DNA of 64,000 bases from Nocardia inohanensis NBRC 100128 (GTDB lineage Bacteria; Actinomycetota; Actinomycetes; Mycobacteriales; Mycobacteriaceae). Both the position numbers and the translations under genes were made by a program. This document shows, in pieces, positions 44,358-53,400 of this stretch. The stretch is from NCBI RefSeq assembly GCF_001612945.1, contig NZ_BDBK01000002.1:682001-746000 (forward strand). The letters run 5' to 3'. The notes beneath the pieces were generated by a model. It saw only the letters and a program-made list of their open reading frames with translations. It had not been told where the DNA came from and ran no database searches. Each line of letters opens with the position of its first letter. Within the stretch, counting starts at the first letter, position 1.

Positions 44358-45551
44358 CTCGGGCAGGGTTTCGTCGAGCCAATCGAACATGTGGCGGTGC
44401 AGGGTGGCGCGGCCGCCGTAGGAGCAGTGTTCGCCGGCGCCTTCGTTCTCGGGGAGTTCGATCAGGGTGGCGGGGCATTTCAGGGCTCGGTGGAGGAGTT
44501 TCGGTTCGCCGGCGAAGAGGTCGTTCTCGGGGTCGAAGATGAGGGTGGGGGCGGTGATCAGGTGGGCTACGTCCTTCAGGGTGTAATCCTCGGTGCGGCG
44601 GATGTAGTCGGAGTGGGAGGTGGCGCCGAAGGTCCACTTTCCGTTGCGGAGGGCCCAGCGAATGCTGGTGTTGTGAGCCATCATCAGGGCGATGACGGGT
44701 TCGGAGCGGTCGTCGTGGTGGTTCATGATCCAGTCGGTGAGGAACGGGGGGATCGCGCGGAGGTGGAAGGCGTGGTAGTCGTAGAGACCGCCGTCGGTTA
44801 CCACGGCGGCGATGCGGTGTTCGAAGGCGGCGGCGCGGGCGACCAGGTAGCCACCGAGGCTGTAGCCGTGCAAAGCGATTCGGGCGGAATCGATTTCGGG
44901 GCGGGTGCGGGCGTAATCGATTACCGGCGTGATCACGTTCTCCCAGTCGGGGCGGAAGAACAGGCGCTGTTCGCGTAGGGCCGCGCCCTGGCCGGGGCCG
45001 TCGTAGGCCAGGCAGTTGTAGCCGCGGCGCAGGGCCGCGGCGGCGACGGCGAAGTACGCCTCTTCGAGGACGGAATCGAATCCGCTGGTGAAAACGACTG
45101 TGGGGCGGGGGGTTCCGGAATCGTCGACCAGGAACAGGTAGCCGGGCAGTGTCGTGTCCTCGTACGGAATGGCGACGGCCTCGACCGGTGAATCCATCAG
45201 CTCGGCCGCGGTGGCGAAGGTGGCGCGGGCGTGCTGTGCGGCCGTGCGGGCGGCGGCATCCTCGAATGGGTTGTCGCGCAGGTAGAACTCGCTGTTGCGG
45301 TGGTAGTTCGATGCGCGCAGCAGGGCCTCGCGGGCGCTGACGCGGTGGCCCTGCGCCAGTGCGCGGCGGCCGGCCGCCTCGACTCGCATTGCGGTGGCGC
45401 TCCATTCGCGGTACCAGGCCGCCTCGTCGCCATCGCCGATATTGCGGGCGGTGACCAGGACTTCGCCCAGGTCGGCGCCGCTGTAGTCGGCGAAGCAGGC
45501 GGTGCGGAGCGTTTCGAAGGAGAAGGACTCGTCGTTGAAGAGGAACTGCAT
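44346..45551 (-). CDS. Alpha/beta hydrolase (2,6-dihydropseudooxynicotine-hydrolase-like)
   Basis: The 401-residue enzyme has an N-terminal helical domain (~residues 1-130) and a hydrolase domain. The nucleophile elbow is ALHGYSLGGYL, the acid is LIFDPENDLF, and the His is in EGAGEHCSYGG. Relatives split C-C bonds in heterocyclic catabolism; the substrate here is unknown. ATG 45551 has GAAGG at good spacing. It diverges from the TetR at 45664 and the two share paired operators. Confidence 0.87.
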   Translation of the reverse strand: MQFLFNDESFSFETLRTACFADYSGADLGEVLVTARNIGDGDEAAWYREWSATAMRVEAAGRRALAQGHRVSAREALLRASNYHRNSEFYLRDNPFEDAAARTAAQHARATFATAAELMDSPVEAVAIPYEDTTLPGYLFLVDDSGTPRPTVVFTSGFDSVLEEAYFAVAAAALRRGYNCLAYDGPGQGAALREQRLFFRPDWENVITPVIDYARTRPEIDSARIALHGYSLGGYLVARAAAFEHRIAAVVTDGGLYDYHAFHLRAIPPFLTDWIMNHHDDRSEPVIALMMAHNTSIRWALRNGKWTFGATSHSDYIRRTEDYTLKDVAHLITAPTLIFDPENDLFAGEPKLLHRALKCPATLIELPENEGAGEHCSYGGRATLHRHMFDWLDETLPESAR

Positions 45552-45571
45552 GATGCCGCACCTTCGGTTAT

Positions 45572-45594
45572 CGAGTCGGAACGGTCCCGTCTCG
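45572..45594. promoter_or_regulatory. Operator 1, CGAGTCG-N9-CGTCTCG
   Basis: This 23-bp near-palindrome sits next to the start of the hydrolase gene. It matches operator 2 in opposite orientation at 20 of 23 positions, including the spacer. It is the presumed site of the TetR at 45664. Confidence 0.75.
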
Positions 45595-45625
45595 TCTATA
45601 TCGGCCACGGTAGACCCCATTCAGT

Positions 45626-45648
45626 CGAGACGCAACCGTTCCGTCTCG
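45626..45648. promoter_or_regulatory. Operator 2, CGAGACG-N9-CGTCTCG
   Basis: The 7-bp arms are perfect and lie 15 bases before the tetR start. It is the second copy of the 23-bp operator, in opposite orientation to operator 1, fitting auto-repression and repression of the divergent hydrolase. Confidence 0.78.
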
Positions 45649-45663
45649 TGATAATCTGGCCGC

Positions 45664-46311
45664 ATGCCCAGCCCTGCACGCCGAACCGCCGGCGGCCCGG
45701 TACTCCAGGACGCCCTCACCGACGCCCTCTCCACCGCCTTCTTCGAAGAACTCGCGACGGTCGGATACGGACGGCTCTCCATCGAAGCCGTCGCCCGGCG
45801 CGCCGGTGCGGGCAAGGCCGCCGTCTACCGCCGCTGGCCCTCCAAGCAGGCCATGGCCACCGAACTCATCGCGAAAGTCGCCGTCGCCGCCGCGGAAACC
45901 CCCGACACCGGAACCCTCCGCGGCGACCTGCACGCCTACCTCACCGCGGCGGCCGCCGGCCTTCGCCACCCCCTGGCGTCGAAGATCATCCCGGACCTGC
46001 TCGCCGAAGCATCCCGCGAACCGGTACTCGCCGAAGCGCTGGCCACCGGTGTCGGCGGCGCCCGCCGCGAACGCGCCACCGAACTCTTCCACCGCGCCAT
46101 CGACCGCGGTGAACTCGCCGCCGACCTGAATATCCCACTGGCACTGGACTTCCTGGCCGGCCCGCTCTACTGGCGCCTGACCGTCATCCCCACCCCACCC
46201 GAACCCGCATACCTGGACAACCTCGTCACCATGCTGCTCGCGGCCTACGGTGCCGACCGGTCACCCGTCGAGGAGATCCGCCAGCCAGGACACGGCCGGG
46301 GAACCCGATAG
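45664..46311 (+). CDS. TetR family transcriptional regulator
   Basis: The 215-residue protein has a TetR HTH (LSIEAVARRAGAGKAAVYRRWPSKQAMATEL, about residues 38-68) and a TetR_C_11-like ligand domain. Two copies of the same 23-bp operator lie upstream, one near each divergent gene, so it very likely controls the hydrolase and itself. The gene's 3' end overlaps the convergent lipase gene by 51 bases. Confidence 0.94.
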   Translation: MPSPARRTAGGPVLQDALTDALSTAFFEELATVGYGRLSIEAVARRAGAGKAAVYRRWPSKQAMATELIAKVAVAAAETPDTGTLRGDLHAYLTAAAAGLRHPLASKIIPDLLAEASREPVLAEALATGVGGARRERATELFHRAIDRGELAADLNIPLALDFLAGPLYWRLTVIPTPPEPAYLDNLVTMLLAAYGADRSPVEEIRQPGHGRGTR

Positions 46312-47526
46312 CACGCTCGCGGTGATGTGTCCCGTACCCAGGGTTGTCAGGAGGGCGGGCAGCGCGGGAGTGTCCACGCTCAATTCGCTGACGTTCGCGC
46401 CCTGTGAGCGCCAGCGATCGCGCAGGGCGTAGACCACCGAGACGGGGACGGTGTCGTCGTTGACGTTCACGGTGACCAGGGCGGGGATGGTCGGGGCGCG
46501 CGTGCCGAGGACGAAACTGTCCATGGCACAGCGGATTTCCGGATCGGAGGCCAGAGCATCCATCAGGGTCTGTCCGGAGGCGGTGTATTCCGTGGTGGAG
46601 TGGTAGGCGGCTGTCAGTGTTCCGCCGGGGACGCACTGGTTCGAAACGCGTTGTACCAGTTGTAGTCCCGCTGGGCTCAGCAAGGCTCGCACACGTGGTG
46701 CGAGATCCGGGTTGGTGTCGACGAGTCCTGCGACGAAGAATCCGTTGAGGATGGTCATCAGGTTGGAATCGTTGTAGCGCAACGTCTCCGCCGGGTCGGC
46801 GGTCGCCGCACCGGCCACCACGCCACGCAGGTCGAGGTCCGGTGCGTAGGCGGGGGCTTGCTCGGCAGCGGCGGCGGCCGCACCGCCGCCCTGGGAGTAG
46901 CCCCAGATGCCGATCGGGGTGGCCGGGTCGGCCGCGCCGAGACGGATGGCGGCGCGGGCGGCGTCGAGCACATCGTGCGCGGCGGGTAGTGGCTGCATGT
47001 AGGGGTGCCCGCCGGGTGTGCCGAGGCCCTGGTAATCGGTGATGGCGACGGTGAATCCACGGTTCAGCAGCAGCCAGAGGTCGACCAGATCGTATTCGAG
47101 CATCGGCATGGACGTGGCATCGAGCTCGATGGTGTCGGCCAGCAATTTCGAAGGGGCGCAGGCATCCCCGGCGCCGTGTGTGCCGATGGCGTAGGTGACC
47201 ATCGGCCGGGTGCCGGGGCCCGTCCAGGCCGCCGACGAAGTGAGGACGGTGCCGGTGACGGCGACCGGCGCTTCCTGCGCGTCGGAGCTGCGGTACATGA
47301 TCCGTGTCGCCGAGTTGATCGGCAAAAGCAATGCCAGCCGGGAGAATTCGGCGGGGGAGAACGGTTCGCTCCGGATCAAATCACCATTCACGCTGCCGGG
47401 CAACGGATTCGGCGGTAGATAGAAGTCCGGCGCGGCGTTCGCGGTGTGAACGGATCCGAGAACCGCCCCCGCGACCAGCAGGGTGGTGGCGGTCAGGCGC
47501 TGAACCCGCCGCAGGTAAGCGTGCAT
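46261..47526 (-). CDS. Secreted lipase family protein
   Basis: The 421-residue secreted enzyme has a signal peptide (LTATTLLVAGAVLGSVHTANAAP, cleavage about residue 32). The lipase domain has TYAIGTHGAGDACAPS, the nucleophile motif GIWGYSQGGGAAA and the late segment ALVTVNVNDDTVPV. A final His in TGHITAS completes the triad. It belongs to the LIP family of actinomycete secretory lipases and is likely to act on acylglycerols or polymers outside the cell. Its tail overlaps the convergent TetR gene by 51 bases. Confidence 0.9.
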   Translation of the reverse strand: MHAYLRRVQRLTATTLLVAGAVLGSVHTANAAPDFYLPPNPLPGSVNGDLIRSEPFSPAEFSRLALLLPINSATRIMYRSSDAQEAPVAVTGTVLTSSAAWTGPGTRPMVTYAIGTHGAGDACAPSKLLADTIELDATSMPMLEYDLVDLWLLLNRGFTVAITDYQGLGTPGGHPYMQPLPAAHDVLDAARAAIRLGAADPATPIGIWGYSQGGGAAAAAAEQAPAYAPDLDLRGVVAGAATADPAETLRYNDSNLMTILNGFFVAGLVDTNPDLAPRVRALLSPAGLQLVQRVSNQCVPGGTLTAAYHSTTEYTASGQTLMDALASDPEIRCAMDSFVLGTRAPTIPALVTVNVNDDTVPVSVVYALRDRWRSQGANVSELSVDTPALPALLTTLGTGHITASVLSGSPAVSWLADLLDG

Positions 47527-47600
47527 CGCTGAAGCTCCGGTGGGACTGCCGATGGAATGCGAACACCGATGGTATGCCGGGCAACAGTCCGTACCGCCCG

Positions 47601-48200
47601 TTATGGGGAAATAACCGACCCGGTGGCTATCCGCAGCAGGTCGATGAGGGGTTCCACCGAAACCTCCGGGTCGATCGCGCGCTGCAATCCGAGTCCGATC
47701 CCGCTGCTCAGCAATATCGTGGCAGCCGCCTCGGCGGGCATGACGGGCGTGAGTTCATAGCGATCGCTGATCGCTTGCAGTGCCGCCGTCAAAGCGGCTC
47801 GCACCTGGCTCGCCCCGGCTGCTATATCGGTGCGCACACTCTCGCTGTGCCGGGAGCGGGTCGAGAACTCGATCTCCAGCAGCGTCCAGTTCCGGTCGCC
47901 GACAGTTCGCTCGGCCCATTCGCGGAACATATCCAGGGTCGCGTCCACCGAATCCACGGCGGCGATCGAGGCCACCACCTCCCCGACCTTGTCCAGCCGG
48001 ATCTGGTTCAGCACCTCCAGGCAGAGCCCGTCCTTATTGGCGAAGTTCGAGTACACCGCGCCCTTGGAGTACCCGGCCTCCTCGGCGATCTGCTCCAGCG
48101 ACGCGGCCGCGTATCCGTGCTCCAGGAAATGCCGCGTGGCCACCGCCAACAGCTCCTCGCGCGTCCGCGCTTGTGTCTGCTGTCTGCTCAGTCGCGCCAC
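47601..48200 (-). CDS. TetR family transcriptional regulator
   Basis: The 199-residue protein has the TetR HTH LEQIAEEAGYSKGAVYSNFANKDGLCLEVL near residues 40-68. A ligand domain of the AcrR type follows. GTG 48200 is preferred because GGAAGG lies six bases upstream; GTG 48206 overlaps that site. It lies 74 bases before the lipase gene, on the same strand, and may control it. Confidence 0.9.
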   Translation of the reverse strand: MARLSRQQTQARTREELLAVATRHFLEHGYAAASLEQIAEEAGYSKGAVYSNFANKDGLCLEVLNQIRLDKVGEVVASIAAVDSVDATLDMFREWAERTVGDRNWTLLEIEFSTRSRHSESVRTDIAAGASQVRAALTAALQAISDRYELTPVMPAEAAATILLSSGIGLGLQRAIDPEVSVEPLIDLLRIATGSVISP

Positions 48201-48500
48201 GGTCACCTTCCGCCTCGATACCCCGCCAGCACGGTATCAAAAACCGCCGGCGCGGCTGTCTGGGCCGACACGGCAGATGCCGGGGTCGGCGGCACGAAAT
48301 GTACTCGGCGCGACACGCTTGGCGGGCGCGGAAATTCGTGTGCTGCCTACATAGCTGTGAGCGTCTGTTCCGCTATCGTTCATCCAACAATTCGATGCTG
48401 CTACTGGCGCGCCAGGGCTGGTTCGTCTCATCCGGAGCGTGTGGCCGGTGCGGCAAGGCCTGACGCGAGCCCCCGACCATGTCCGAAAGATCGAGGGAAC

Positions 48501-49196
48501 GTGCCTGTACCCGTAACTCTTGCCGGCCGTCTGGTACGGCTGGAACCCCTTGCGCCGCAGCATGCCTCGGGTTTGTCGGAGGCGGCTGCCGGGAGTCGTG
48601 ACGACTATGCGTTCACGCCCGTCCCACACGGTGTGGACGAGGCGCTGGAATATGTGTCCGCCGCATTGTCAGGGCATGCGTCCGGTACTTCGCTGGCCTT
48701 CGCCATCATCGCGATAGCCAGTGGACGGGTGCTCGGATCGACTCGTTTCACCCGGTTCGACTATTGGCAGGGGCCGGTGGTCTGGCCCCAGGTGCACGGT
48801 GCGCCGCAAGGGGATCCGCTGCTGGCGGTGCCCGACGCGGCGGAGATCGGCAACACTTGGCTCTCGCCCGCGGCCCGCGGCACCGGCATCAATCTGGAGT
48901 CCAAGCAGCTGCTGCTGGAGCATGCTTTCGACGTCTGGCGGGTCAAGCGCATCGCCATGCGGGCGGATGTCCGGAATCTGCGCTCCCGCTTGGCGATCGA
49001 GCGTTTGGGGGCCACCAGCGACGGCGTCCGGCGGGCGCATTCGCGTGGCTTGGACGGGGCGGTGCGCAGTACCGCCTTCTATTCGATTCTGGACGAGGAG
49101 TGGCCGACTGTCCGGGCCACCATCGACGGCGAGCTGGCGCTGGCCCTGAACAAGGCCCGTTCGCGGCGGCGCAACGGCCGGTTGATCGACGCCTAG
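48501..49196 (+). CDS. GNAT family N-acetyltransferase (RimJ/RimL type)
   Basis: The 231-residue enzyme is a RimJ-like acetyltransferase: LAGRLVRLEPLAPQHASGL at the N-terminus, EIGNTWLSPAARGTGINLESKQLLLEHAF for acetyl-CoA binding, and RIAMRADVRNLRSRLAIERLGATSDGVRR. Substrate unknown. GTG 48501 follows GAGGGA; a much longer open frame upstream is spurious. The 294-bp gap before it shows no other clear feature. Confidence 0.87.
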   Translation: MPVPVTLAGRLVRLEPLAPQHASGLSEAAAGSRDDYAFTPVPHGVDEALEYVSAALSGHASGTSLAFAIIAIASGRVLGSTRFTRFDYWQGPVVWPQVHGAPQGDPLLAVPDAAEIGNTWLSPAARGTGINLESKQLLLEHAFDVWRVKRIAMRADVRNLRSRLAIERLGATSDGVRRAHSRGLDGAVRSTAFYSILDEEWPTVRATIDGELALALNKARSRRRNGRLIDA

Positions 49197-49211
49197 CCGG
49201 GCAATAGCGAG

Positions 49212-49246
49212 GAATGCGACCGATCGGAAACCGATCGGTCGCATTC
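49212..49246 (+). terminator. Perfect 16-bp hairpin after the GNAT gene
   Basis: GAATGCGACCGATCGG-AAA-CCGATCGGTCGCATTC is an unusually long perfect stem 15 bases past the stop. There is no U-run after it. It probably ends transcription or protects the 3' end. Confidence 0.65.
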
Positions 49247-49341
49247 GTATTCGGCGACTATAATTTCGGTGTCGCACCACCAAGCCAGCAACCCGGCGCG
49301 GGGTCGCATCGCCGTCCCCCTCGTTCTCGAAGGAGAAGCGC

Positions 49342-49866
49342 ATGCCCGACCCGATGCACACCAAGGTCTGCTTGGCCGATCGCCGCACCGGCGATCCGGT
49401 ACTCACCCTTTTTCTTGTGCCCGAACCACGCGTCCCCGGCGCCAGCATCCTGCATCTGCTGGAACAGGCGCCGCTCACCGGCCGCCTGCCCCGGCCCAAT
49501 CCCACCCTCGTCGACTGGTTGCAGGGTCACGCCTCGCCGGCCATCCGCACCACCTTCGTCGCCTTCACCCCGGGCCGGGCCGATCCGCGCGGGGTGCACG
49601 CGGTCCTGCACGACCACTTCATCGCCGATCCGGAGCCACCCATCGGACTGGATCTGGCCGACCGAGCCGAACTCACCCGGCTGTCGCTGCTGCCCGAGCA
49701 CGACCTGGGGCCGCGCCGCATCGACGACTTCCACGATCGCGCGGTGCGCGGCGCCATGCTCGCCGTGTACCGGCACTTCGGGATCGATCGGCGAATACCG
49801 TTGCTGTATCACGGTTATGCCGCGCCCGAGGACGGCTGGTTCGAGGTGCCGGCGGCGCAAGCCTGA
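49342..49866 (+). CDS. Hypothetical protein (174 aa)
   Basis: The 174-residue product begins MPDPMHTKVCLADRRTGDPVLTLFLVPEPR. It has no membrane segment or signal peptide, one Cys, and repeated His/Asp (VLHDHFIADPE, IDDFHDRAVRG). GAAGGAGAAGCGC precedes the ATG, a strong ribosome site. No family is recognised. Its stop is one base from the convergent MmyB-like gene. Confidence 0.7.
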   Translation: MPDPMHTKVCLADRRTGDPVLTLFLVPEPRVPGASILHLLEQAPLTGRLPRPNPTLVDWLQGHASPAIRTTFVAFTPGRADPRGVHAVLHDHFIADPEPPIGLDLADRAELTRLSLLPEHDLGPRRIDDFHDRAVRGAMLAVYRHFGIDRRIPLLYHGYAAPEDGWFEVPAAQA

Positions 49867-49867
49867 C

Positions 49868-50353
49868 TCAGTCGAACGGGATGACGGTCAGCAGCCACCA
49901 CGGGCGGGCCGGCGTCTGGAATTGGAAGCTCTGCACGTAGTGCTCACGCTCGCGGCCCGCACCGGGTTCCAGCATGCGCACGGTCCGCTGTTCCAGGGCG
50001 AGTTCGGCCGCCTCGTCGGCGCCGTCCCACAGCCGATCCCACTCCGGGATCCGCCGGCACATGGTGCGGATCTCCTCGACCCGCTCCGGACCGACCAGCG
50101 CCGGGGCCAGCCGTTTGAAGGCCGATACCATCAGGCGGGCTTCGGTTTCCCAATTGCCCAGGCGGGTGCGGGCCATGGGATCGAGCAGGATGGCGGAGAG
50201 CAGGTTCGCGCCCCGTCCGGCCCCCGGAAAGGTCGCCTCGAAGGCGGTATTCACTTCCACCAGGTCGAACGCGGCATCGTGCAGGCACGCCGGATGCGGA
50301 AAGCTGTGCAGCACCGCGAGATCGGCGGGCGGTGGCCGGGAGGGGTCGAACAC
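49868..50353 (-). CDS. Stand-alone MmyB-like ligand-binding domain protein
   Basis: The 161-residue protein matches the ligand-binding half of MmyB/XRE-type regulators: FDLVEVNTAFEATFPG, ANLLSAILLDPMARTRLGNWETEARLMVSAFKRLA, IPEWDRLWDGADEA and YVQSFQFQTPARPWWLLTVIPFD. The usual N-terminal XRE HTH is absent, and no HTH-coding frame is upstream in the gap. These domains bind fatty-acid-like ligands. It is divergent from the SARP-type regulator and could sense or buffer a ligand. GTG 50353 is the start. Confidence 0.75.
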   Translation of the reverse strand: MFDPSRPPPADLAVLHSFPHPACLHDAAFDLVEVNTAFEATFPGAGRGANLLSAILLDPMARTRLGNWETEARLMVSAFKRLAPALVGPERVEEIRTMCRRIPEWDRLWDGADEAAELALEQRTVRMLEPGAGREREHYVQSFQFQTPARPWWLLTVIPFD

Positions 50354-50497
50354 CCTGGCAGTGTGCGGTAAGCCTCTAATGATCTTCTTCGCGCCGGGTT
50401 AAGCCGGGTCACAAGACTGGGTACTGCCGCAGAATTTCTGCCATATTGAAGACCTTCTGTTTGGTTTGTTCTGGCTTGGGTCTGGGGGTCGTTCGCC

Positions 50498-53400
50498 ATG
50501 GCGGTGACACGAATCGGGGTGCTCGGCCCTTTACACATCAGCGTCGATGGCCGGCGGGTGCCGCCGGGTGCGCCTATGCAGTGCGCGGTGCTGGGGCGGC
50601 TGGTCGCCGCGGGCGGCCGGGTGGTGCCGACCGACCGGCTCATCGACGATCTGTGGGCGGGCGATCCGCCTGCCAAAGCGGTTGCCGCCCTACAGGTCTA
50701 CATCCACAATCTGCGCCGCATCTTCGAGCCCGACCGGCCGCGGCGGGCGCGCTCCCGGGTCATCGTCTCCGAATCGCACGGGTACGCGCTCAATCTGGAA
50801 CCGGCACAGGTCGATTCCTGGCAGTTCGAACAGTTGCTGCACGGCCACGAAGCCGCCATGCGCGATCCCGCCGGACGACCCGACCCGCTGGAACAGAGCC
50901 GGGTGCTCGACGCCGCCCTGGCCTGCTGGCACGGGGCCGCCTTCGAATCGTTCGCCGGAATGCCCTGGGCCGCCCAGGAAACCGCGCGACTGGCGGCATT
51001 ACGGCTGACCGCGCTGGAACTGCGCGCCCAGGTCGCACTCGATACCAACCGGCCCGCCGAGGTGGTGCTGGCGCTGCGGCCGGTCTTCGAGGAGCACCCC
51101 GGGCGCGAGGAATGCGCGCGACTGCTGGCGCTCGCGCAATACCGGCTCGGGCAATCCCTGGACGCGCTCGCGACGGTGCGGCGCACCCGCGAATTCCTGA
51201 CCCTGGAATTCGGGGTCGATCCCGGGCCGGGATTGCGGGAACTGGAGCGGGCCATCCTGACCCACTCCGTCGATACCGACGCGCCGGTGCCCACGGTCGC
51301 GGTGCGCCCCACGCTGCCGGAGCCGGTACGCACGCCGGAACCGCCGGCCGACAGCGGGTACGGGGAACAGCGCGCCGCCGTGCTGGCCGCCGCCGAAGCC
51401 GCCGCACACGGACAGGTGCGATTGGTCTGGCTCGCCGGGGAGGCCGGCGCCGGTAAGACCACCCTCGCCACCGCGCTCACCACGCACCTCGCCGAACAGG
51501 GCTGGACGACGGTGTTCGGGCGCTGCCCGGAGGTCGAGGGCGCGCCACCGGCATGGGCGTGGGCCGAAGTGCTCACCGGCCTCGATGCCGCCGAACCCGA
51601 AACCTTCACCGCCGTGGACGCTTTCACCCTCGCGCGCCGGGTGGTGCGCTCCTGCCGGGAACGCACGGCGCGGGGGCCGGTCGCCATCGTCCTCGAGGAT
51701 GTGCACGGCGCGGACACCGCCACCTTGCAGGTGCTGCGCCAAGTGGTGAACTGGCTGCGCGATCGCCCCATCCTCATCGTGGCCACCCTGCGCGGCACCG
51801 AATCCGGTCCCGGCGTGCGCGATACCGCCGCCGCGCTGGCGCTGTTCACCGCCGACCGCATCGAACTCGACGGCCTCGACCTCGCGGGCACCCGCAGCGC
51901 CGCGCAGGCCGCGGGCCTCACCGTGCTCGACGAACACACCGTCCGCATCCTGCGCCATCGCACCGGCGGCAACCCGCTGTTCGTCCGCGAACTGGCCAAA
52001 CTCGTTGCCGCCCAAGGCTTGACCGATGCCCTCCCCGACACCGTCCGCGACCTGCTCGGCCACCGCGTCGCGCAACTCCCGGCCGACGTCACCGAACTGC
52101 TGCGCCACATGTCGGTCTGGGGCGAGGAATCCGACATCACCACCCTCGCCGCCTTCACCGGGCAACCCACCGACGCGGTGATCGACCTGCTCGCCACCGC
52201 CGAAGCCGCCCGCCTCATCCGCACCGAGCGCTCCGGCCGCGTCACCTTCGATCACGCCCTCATCCGGGAGACCGTCTACCACGACATCCCCGTGCTGCGG
52301 CGGGCCCGAATGCATTGGGCCGCTTTCGAATCCATCCGCCGCGCGCTGACCGCCGTCCCGACTGACAGCCACGGTGACCCGGCCGCCGGTCGGCATTCTG
52401 CGGATGCCGGGGATCTCGGTAAGGACAGTGCAGGTCCAGCTGCCCGCCAGCTGCCGGATCGCTCCGGCGAGGCGGGCGGATCTGCGATCGATTCGCCACG
52501 GGCTCGGGATATCGATGCCCTCGCGCATCACGCGGCGCTCGGAGCGAGCCCCGAAACAGCCGCGCTGGCCTTGGAATTCGGCCTCGCCGCGGCCAGCCGA
52601 TGTGTGGAGCGGCGGATGCGGGCCGATGCGGTACGGCGGTGGCGCTCGGCACTGACGCTGCACGAGCTGGCCGGGCACGCGGCGCCGGGCGCCGATCGCG
52701 CGGACCGAATCGCATTGCTGGAGGCCAGGTGTGAGCTGGTGACGGCATTGGCCTACGACGGGCAGCACATGGCGGCGCGGCGGGCACGGGAGGAGGCCCT
52801 CGCCTTGGCCGAATCGATCGGGGACACCCGATTGCTGGCCCGGGCCGCCACCTGCTGGCCGACGCCGCTGATCTGGTCGGTGCACGATTGGCATACGGCG
52901 GATCCGCGCTTGCGGGAGCCGGTGCGGGTGGCGCTCGCGGATTCGGGCATGCCGGTGACGACGCGAATCCTGTTGCTGGTCACCAATGTTTTCGATCGCG
53001 CGCTGGCGGACCCGGCGGGGGCACGGGAGGCGGCGGAGGAAGCGGTACGCCTGGCGGAGCCGCTGGACGATCCCGATCTGCTGTGCACGGTGATCAACGC
53101 ACAGGCGTTCGTCGCGTTCGCCTCCGGCAGCTTCCTGCGGGCGCACGAGCTGAAAAGCCATGCGGTGCGGTTGCTCCGGGTCGCCGACGCGGCGGAGCTG
53201 ACCGAATTCAGCGCTCTCGCACACTATTTGCTGTTCCGGGTCGAATTAGCGGATGCGAAACTGGTGGCGGCCGCGGAGCACGCGCGCCGGGCGGGAGAGC
53301 ATGCGACGGACGGGCAGCTGCGGCATCTGCTCGATGCCATCGCACCGTTCGGGCTGCTGCTGGAACTGATGCGCGGAAACGTGGCCGGGGTGCTGGGGGT

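Noticed and set aside
48207..48500. A small gene in the gap before the GNAT acetyltransferase
   Set aside because: Open frames exist but none has a ribosome site or a plausible protein composition.
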